Position numbers and translations under genes: made by a program. The notes under the pieces are model-generated. The model was not told the origin of the DNA. It saw only the letters and a list, made by a program, of their open reading frames with translations, and made no database searches. Of a stretch of 64,000 nucleotides of DNA, positions 59,958 to 64,000 are shown piece by piece. The number at the start of each line of letters is the position of its first letter. Position 1 is the stretch's first letter. Where the stretch lies: positions 682,001 to 746,000 of the forward strand of contig JAXMOG010000002.1 in NCBI GenBank assembly GCA_034670065.1. The letters run 5' to 3'. This DNA is from Mesobacterium_A sp034670065. GTDB lineage: Bacteria; Pseudomonadota; Alphaproteobacteria; Rhodobacterales; Rhodobacteraceae.

Positions 59958-61226
59958 ATGGATTCGATAGTAGTGACCGGGAACGGCCCGTTGAACGGGG
60001 CAATCCCGATTGCAGGGGCCAAAAATGCCTGTTTGACGTTGATGCCGGCCACGCTGTTAAGCGAAGAGCCGCTGACGTTGACCAATGCGCCGCGGCTGTC
60101 CGATATCAAGACAATGACCCAGCTGTTGCAATCGCTGGGCGCCGAAGTGTCTGCGCTGCAGGATGGCAAAGTGCTGGCGATGTCCAGTCATGACCTGACC
60201 AGCCACAAGGCCGACTATGAGATTGTGCGCAAAATGCGCGCCTCGATTCTGGTGCTTGGACCGCTGCTGGCACGTTTCGGTGAGGCGATCGTGTCGCTGC
60301 CGGGGGGCTGTGCCATCGGTGCGCGGCCGGTTGATCTGCACCTCAAGGCGCTTGAGGCCATGGGCGCAGAGCTGGACCTGCGGGACGGTTACGTACATGC
60401 AAAAGCGCCCGGCGGTCTAAAGGGCGGCAAAATAGAGTTTCCCTTTGTTTCCGTGGGCGCCACCGAAAACGCATTGATGGCGGCAACCTTGGCGAAGGGC
60501 ACAACCGTGATGTCCAACGCCGCACGCGAACCAGAAATTGTCGATTTGGCCGATTGCCTGCGCAAGATGGGCGCACAGATTGAAGGTGACGGGACAGATA
60601 CCATCACGATTCAAGGCGTGGATCGTTTGGGTGGAGCCACACATCAGGTGGTCACAGACCGCATCGAATTAGGCACATACATGCTGGCCCCCGCAATCTG
60701 CGGTGGCGAGGTAGAGCTGCTGGGCGGGCGGATCAACCTGATCGGCGCGTTCTGCGAAAAGCTGGACGAGGCAGGTATTTCGGTTGAGGAAACCAAGCGC
60801 GGTCTGACGGTGCGGTGCAAGAATGGCAGGGCCTCGGCGGTGAATGTCACAACAGAGCCGTTTCCGGGCTTCCCAACGGATTTGCAGGCACAGATGATGG
60901 CGCTTCTGTGCACGGCAGAGGGTACCTCGGTTTTGGAAGAGAAGATCTTTGAAAATCGGTTTATGCATGCCCCGGAACTGATCCGTATGGGCGCGAAAAT
61001 TGATGTTCATGGTGGGACAGCCACCGTGACGGGCGTTGATCGACTGCGCGGTGCGCCGGTTATGGCCACGGATTTGCGCGCAAGTGTGTCGCTGATTCTT
61101 GCCGGATTGGCAGCCGAAGGGGACACAATTGTCAGTCGTGTCTACCATCTGGACCGCGGATATGAGCATGTTGTGCGAAAGTTGTCGGCAGTTGGCGCCA
61201 AGATAGAAAGGGTCAAAGAAAAGTGA
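59958..61226 (+). CDS. murA: UDP-N-acetylglucosamine 1-carboxyvinyltransferase
   Basis: MurA makes the first committed intermediate of peptidoglycan by adding enolpyruvate from PEP to UDP-GlcNAc. The 422-residue protein has Lys22-Asn23 in GAKNACLTLM and the catalytic cysteine at about 118 in LPGGCAIGARPVDLH, which is the fosfomycin target. The C-terminal AFCEKLDEAGISVEE and FPTDLQAQMMALLC are typical. Its stop overlaps the DUF2948 start (GTGA). Its place before hisD is normal in this lineage. Confidence 0.97.
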   Translation: MDSIVVTGNGPLNGAIPIAGAKNACLTLMPATLLSEEPLTLTNAPRLSDIKTMTQLLQSLGAEVSALQDGKVLAMSSHDLTSHKADYEIVRKMRASILVLGPLLARFGEAIVSLPGGCAIGARPVDLHLKALEAMGAELDLRDGYVHAKAPGGLKGGKIEFPFVSVGATENALMAATLAKGTTVMSNAAREPEIVDLADCLRKMGAQIEGDGTDTITIQGVDRLGGATHQVVTDRIELGTYMLAPAICGGEVELLGGRINLIGAFCEKLDEAGISVEETKRGLTVRCKNGRASAVNVTTEPFPGFPTDLQAQMMALLCTAEGTSVLEEKIFENRFMHAPELIRMGAKIDVHGGTATVTGVDRLRGAPVMATDLRASVSLILAGLAAEGDTIVSRVYHLDRGYEHVVRKLSAVGAKIERVKEK

Positions 61227-61702
61227 CTCAGGATGCACGGTTTGAAGACGGTGGCGACAAGCCCCTGAACTTGGGGGCAGTCGATGCCGAAGACCTGAAC
61301 GTTATCTCGGCGTTGGTACAGGATGCGATCCTTCCGGCGACTGAAATGCGCTGGTTGCCAGCCGAACGGCAATTGGCCGTTTTGCTGAATCGTCTGCGGT
61401 GGGAAGATGTGCCTGCCGCGCAAAAACGGGACCGCCCCGTTGAGCGGGTGCAATCCTTGTTGGTGGTCTCCGATGTGATGCGTGTGGCCAGCCAGGGCGT
61501 GGATCGCACAGACAGTGATACCGTTCTGTCAGTGCTGAGTGTTGAATTTGAGCCGGGCGAAGACGGCGCAGGCCATGTGATTGTCACCTTGGCCGGTGAC
61601 GGGGCGCTGCGCGCCGAAGTAGAGGCGTTGGATGTGTCACTAAAAGATGTCACGCGCCCGTATTTGGCACCATCTCGTAAACTGCCAGAGCATCCCGAAT
61701 AA
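61223..61702 (+). CDS. DUF2948 family protein
   Basis: The 159-residue protein has the family features: a DAEDLNVISALVQDAILPATEMRWLP stretch, FLNRLRWEDV-like (LLNRLRWEDVPAA) segment and a C-terminal LDVSLKDVTRPYLA. DUF2948 genes lie between murA and hisD in many Rhodobacterales; the function is unknown. The GTG start overlaps the murA stop. No membrane segment or signal is seen, so it should be cytoplasmic. Confidence 0.9.
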   Translation: MTQDARFEDGGDKPLNLGAVDAEDLNVISALVQDAILPATEMRWLPAERQLAVLLNRLRWEDVPAAQKRDRPVERVQSLLVVSDVMRVASQGVDRTDSDTVLSVLSVEFEPGEDGAGHVIVTLAGDGALRAEVEALDVSLKDVTRPYLAPSRKLPEHPE

Positions 61703-61803
61703 CGGCCCAAGACCTGGGCGCAAAGTCGGGCGCTACCGGGCAGGCCGCTTGAGCCTTGCCGGGTCTGCGCGTAAGAGCAGGGCAGATCACAGCGGAGGCG
61801 CAA

Positions 61804-63105
61804 ATGCCCGTTTTTCTTGATACGACCGAGGCGGATTTCGAAGCGCGGTTCACACAGCTGCTGTCAGCCAAGCGCGAAGACAGCCCGGATGTGGATGACA
61901 CTGTTGCCGGGATCATTGCTGATGTGCGCGCGCGGGGCGACGCGGCGGTTCTGGAATTGACGGAAAAATTCGACCGTATGTCCATCGAAGCCGAGGCAAT
62001 GGCCTTTTCCGTCGCAGAAGTTGATGCGGAAATCGCCAAGGTCCCATCTGCCGAACGCGATGCATTGGAACTGGCGGCAGAGCGTATCCGCGCCTATCAC
62101 GCGCGTCAGATGCCCGCCGATGACAGCTGGACAGATGACAGTGGCGCAACGCTTGGCTGGCGCTGGACGCCGGTTTCGGCGGCTGGGTTGTACGTGCCCG
62201 GCGGTTTGGCCAGCTATCCGTCTTCTGTTCTGATGAACGCAATTCCGGCCAAGGTGGCTGGTGTGCCGCGTTTGGCCATCACCTGTCCAACGCCCGATGG
62301 GGTGGTGAACCCGCTGGTTCTGCTTGCGGCACGGATTTCGGGTGTGGATGAGATCTATCGTATCGGTGGGGCGCAGGCGATTGCTGCGCTGGCCTATGGC
62401 ACACAAACCGTTCCCCCCGTGGATATGATTACCGGGCCGGGCAATGCGTTTGTTGCAGCGGCCAAACGGCGGGTCTTTGGGAAGGTTGGGATCGACATGA
62501 TTGCCGGCCCGTCAGAGATTCTGGTGATTGCGGACCGGGACAATGACCCAGATTGGATCGCCTTGGACCTGATGAGCCAAGCGGAACATGACGAAAGCGC
62601 GCAATCTATCCTTATCACCGACGATGCGGCCTTCGGCCGGGCCGTTTGCGATGCGGTTGACCGCCAGTTGCAAGTGTTGGAGCGCAGTGCCATCGCTGGG
62701 GCAAGCTGGCGTGATTTTGGTGCTGTGATTACGGTGCGGGACTTGGACGAAGCGGCAGGCCTGTCAGACCGTATCGCGCCCGAGCATTTGGAGCTTTGCG
62801 TTGCTGACCCTGATGCGCTGGCCAACAAAGTGACCCATGCTGGTGCGATCTTCCTTGGCCAATGGACCCCGGAAGCCATAGGCGACTATGTCGGCGGCCC
62901 AAACCACGTGCTTCCCACCGCGCGGTCGGCCCGATTCTCCTCCGGTCTTTCGGTTATGGACTTTCTGAAACGCACGACATTGTCCAAGATGTCGCCCGAC
63001 GCGTTGCGCGCCATTGGCCCGTCTGCCGAAGTGTTGGCCAAAAGCGAAAGCTTGCAAGCGCATGGGCTTTCGGTGACAGCGCGGCTAAAAAAGCTGAATT
63101 CCTGA
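61804..63105 (+). CDS. hisD: Histidinol dehydrogenase
   Basis: HisD oxidises histidinol to histidine with two NAD and zinc. The 433-residue protein has GWRWTPVSAAGLYVPGG, the family core IDMIAGPSEILVIAD, DLMSQAEHDESAQSIL (zinc ligands) and the late TPEAIGDYVGGPNHVLPT. The start at 61804 has GGAGG at the right distance, and the longer frame from 61756 overlaps the leader. It follows DUF2948 by 101 bases. A small AGCCG/CGGCT hairpin at 63110 lies just after the stop. Confidence 0.97.
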   Translation: MPVFLDTTEADFEARFTQLLSAKREDSPDVDDTVAGIIADVRARGDAAVLELTEKFDRMSIEAEAMAFSVAEVDAEIAKVPSAERDALELAAERIRAYHARQMPADDSWTDDSGATLGWRWTPVSAAGLYVPGGLASYPSSVLMNAIPAKVAGVPRLAITCPTPDGVVNPLVLLAARISGVDEIYRIGGAQAIAALAYGTQTVPPVDMITGPGNAFVAAAKRRVFGKVGIDMIAGPSEILVIADRDNDPDWIALDLMSQAEHDESAQSILITDDAAFGRAVCDAVDRQLQVLERSAIAGASWRDFGAVITVRDLDEAAGLSDRIAPEHLELCVADPDALANKVTHAGAIFLGQWTPEAIGDYVGGPNHVLPTARSARFSSGLSVMDFLKRTTLSKMSPDALRAIGPSAEVLAKSESLQAHGLSVTARLKKLNS

Positions 63106-63387
63106 TCAGAGCCGCATTCGGCTTTGCAGCGGCGAATTTTGCGGCCGTCTTAAGCGGCTGTTATGGAATAGAAACGTTGAGACCTGCACCGGCAAGCATG
63201 GTGGTTGCGGCATGGCTGCGATCCCACGCTGGTGGCAAAGGTTACGTTTGGTCAGTCGCGCTTTTTGTTGTCGGTACGGCCACGATCTGAAACAAATGCT
63301 GCACTGCAGCTAAACTGCGGCGGCGCATGAGTTGCGTCATCGCGGGTTGGCTGTTAATCGAGAGATAGCATTTGAAGGCCTACGCTC
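63106..63387. other. Intergenic region after hisD
   Basis: This 282-base gap holds a short hairpin AGCCG-CATT-CGGCT (63110-63123) that could end the hisD transcript. No ORF is supported: the longer plus-strand frame here is mostly a shadow of hisD. The promoter for the UPF0262 gene must lie in the last 100 bases, but no clear box is seen. Confidence 0.4.
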
Positions 63388-63867
63388 ATGACGCGCATCG
63401 CACATATCGAATTGGACGACGCGAACCTGCCGCCGCCCACGCCGGAAATCGAACAGGAACGCCGTGTGGCGATGTTTGACTTGATGGAAGAAAACTCTTT
63501 CATCTTGCCTGCTCGCGACGATCGCCCAGTTCCTGCTGGCCCCTATAATGTGGGCCTGTCGATACGTGACAAACGCCTTGTCTTTGACGTGACAACCGAA
63601 GGCCATGAAAAGGCGGCTGAGTTTCACTTGTCACTCAGCCCGTTCCGTCAAGTGGTGAAGGACTATTTCCAGATCTGCAAAAGCTATTTTGACGCTGTGA
63701 AAAACTTGCCGCCCAGCCAGATTGAAACCATTGATATGGCACGGCGTGGCATTCACAACGAGGGATCGCGGATTTTGCAAGAACGTCTGGAAGGCAAAGC
63801 CGAGGTCGATGACGACACGGCGCGCCGTCTGTTCACACTAGTTTGCGTTCTGCATTTCGGTAACTGA
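63388..63867 (+). CDS. UPF0262 family protein
   Basis: This 159-residue protein matches the UPF0262 family: NVGLSIRDKRLVFDVTTEG, FHLSLSPFRQVVKDYFQICKSYFDAV and MARRGIHNEGSRILQERLEGK. It has no membrane segment or known catalytic motif; the function is unknown. It is regularly found between hisD and a low-molecular-weight phosphatase gene in this lineage, as here. Confidence 0.93.
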   Translation: MTRIAHIELDDANLPPPTPEIEQERRVAMFDLMEENSFILPARDDRPVPAGPYNVGLSIRDKRLVFDVTTEGHEKAAEFHLSLSPFRQVVKDYFQICKSYFDAVKNLPPSQIETIDMARRGIHNEGSRILQERLEGKAEVDDDTARRLFTLVCVLHFGN

Positions 63868-63870
63868 CGC

Positions 63871-64000
63871 GTGCCGGGTTCCCTTCCGCAATCGGTGTTG
63901 TTTTGCTGCGATTACAACGCCGTCCGGTCGCCGATGGCCGAAGGGATCATGAAAAAGCTATATGGGTTTGACACCTATGTTCAGTCCGTTGGCGTGATGA
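63871..64000 (+). CDS. Low-molecular-weight phosphatase family protein, N-terminal part
   Basis: An open frame from the GTG at 63871 runs off the window after 43 codons. It contains SVLFCCDYNAVRSPMAEGIMKK, which carries the CX5R(S) phosphate loop (Cys-AspTyrAsnAlaVal-Arg) of low-molecular-weight tyrosine phosphatases and arsenate reductases. The start lies 3 bases after the UPF0262 stop. Phosphatase versus arsenate reductase cannot be told from this part. Confidence 0.85.
   Translation, partial: MPGSLPQSVLFCCDYNAVRSPMAEGIMKKLYGFDTYVQSVGVM

Noticed and set aside
62862..63290. Plus-strand ORF across the end of hisD
   Set aside because: The first half is a shadow of hisD and the rest lacks a start, ribosome site or recognisable domain.
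1..64000. CRISPR array, insertion sequence, prophage or integrase
   Set aside because: No regularly spaced repeats, transposase or integrase motifs, or attachment-site duplication next to the tRNA-Thr were seen.

Overview
The window is chromosomal DNA of an alphaproteobacterium, most likely a Rhodobacteraceae (Roseobacter-group) species. Support comes from gene order and protein style: a Tad pilus block with an OmpA-type lipoprotein, the ctaC-ctaB-orf-ctaG-ctaE cytochrome aa3 cluster leading into surf1-thrC-M16 peptidase, and the murA-DUF2948-hisD-UPF0262-LMW phosphatase run. Coding density is high, with many ATGA, GTGA and TAATG junctions. I saw no insertion sequence, prophage or CRISPR array.

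Layout. 1-5.3 kb (minus): Tad pilus genes flp, cpaB, cpaC, an OmpA-type lipoprotein, cpaE and the start of cpaF, with a divergent lytic transglycosylase. 6.4-9.3 kb (minus): FAD-linked oxidase, metallo-beta-lactamase-fold hydrolase, acetyltransferase. 9.3-16.2 kb (minus): M16 peptidase, thrC, SURF1 and the cytochrome aa3 oxidase subunit and assembly genes. 16.4-25.4 kb (plus): tldD, dprA, topA, scoAB, a YgiD-type dioxygenase and a glutathionyl-hydroquinone reductase. 25.4-38.2 kb: apt, a LysE exporter, mtnP, a SulP transporter, a flavin reductase, an EcsC protein, ptsP, lysC, an SDR, DUF1178, a Nudix hydrolase and waaA.

38.2-50.4 kb is the most distinctive accessory region. A LysR regulator faces an operon for a PxpA (LamB/YcsF) hydrolase, a free-standing biotin carrier protein, a biotin carboxylase and PxpB/PxpC-type carboxyltransferase subunits. 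These run into a TorT-like binding protein with a sugar-type ABC importer. After a decayed aminotransferase remnant come the biotin importer genes bioMNY and a nitroreductase. My reading is an uptake and biotin-dependent ring-opening pathway for a lactam or other cyclic amide, with its own cofactor supply; the substrate is unknown.

50.4-58.2 kb (minus): a thiolase-like protein lacking two usual active-site residues, a short AMP-forming ligase, a glutamine-synthetase-family enzyme, a Rieske oxygenase with a small upstream ORF, a serine hydrolase and a CPBP membrane protease. 58.4-59.4 kb: an Rrf2 regulator with a clear operator and an AhpD-like protein. 59.5-64 kb: tRNA-Thr(GGT), then the murA-hisD housekeeping run to the window edge.
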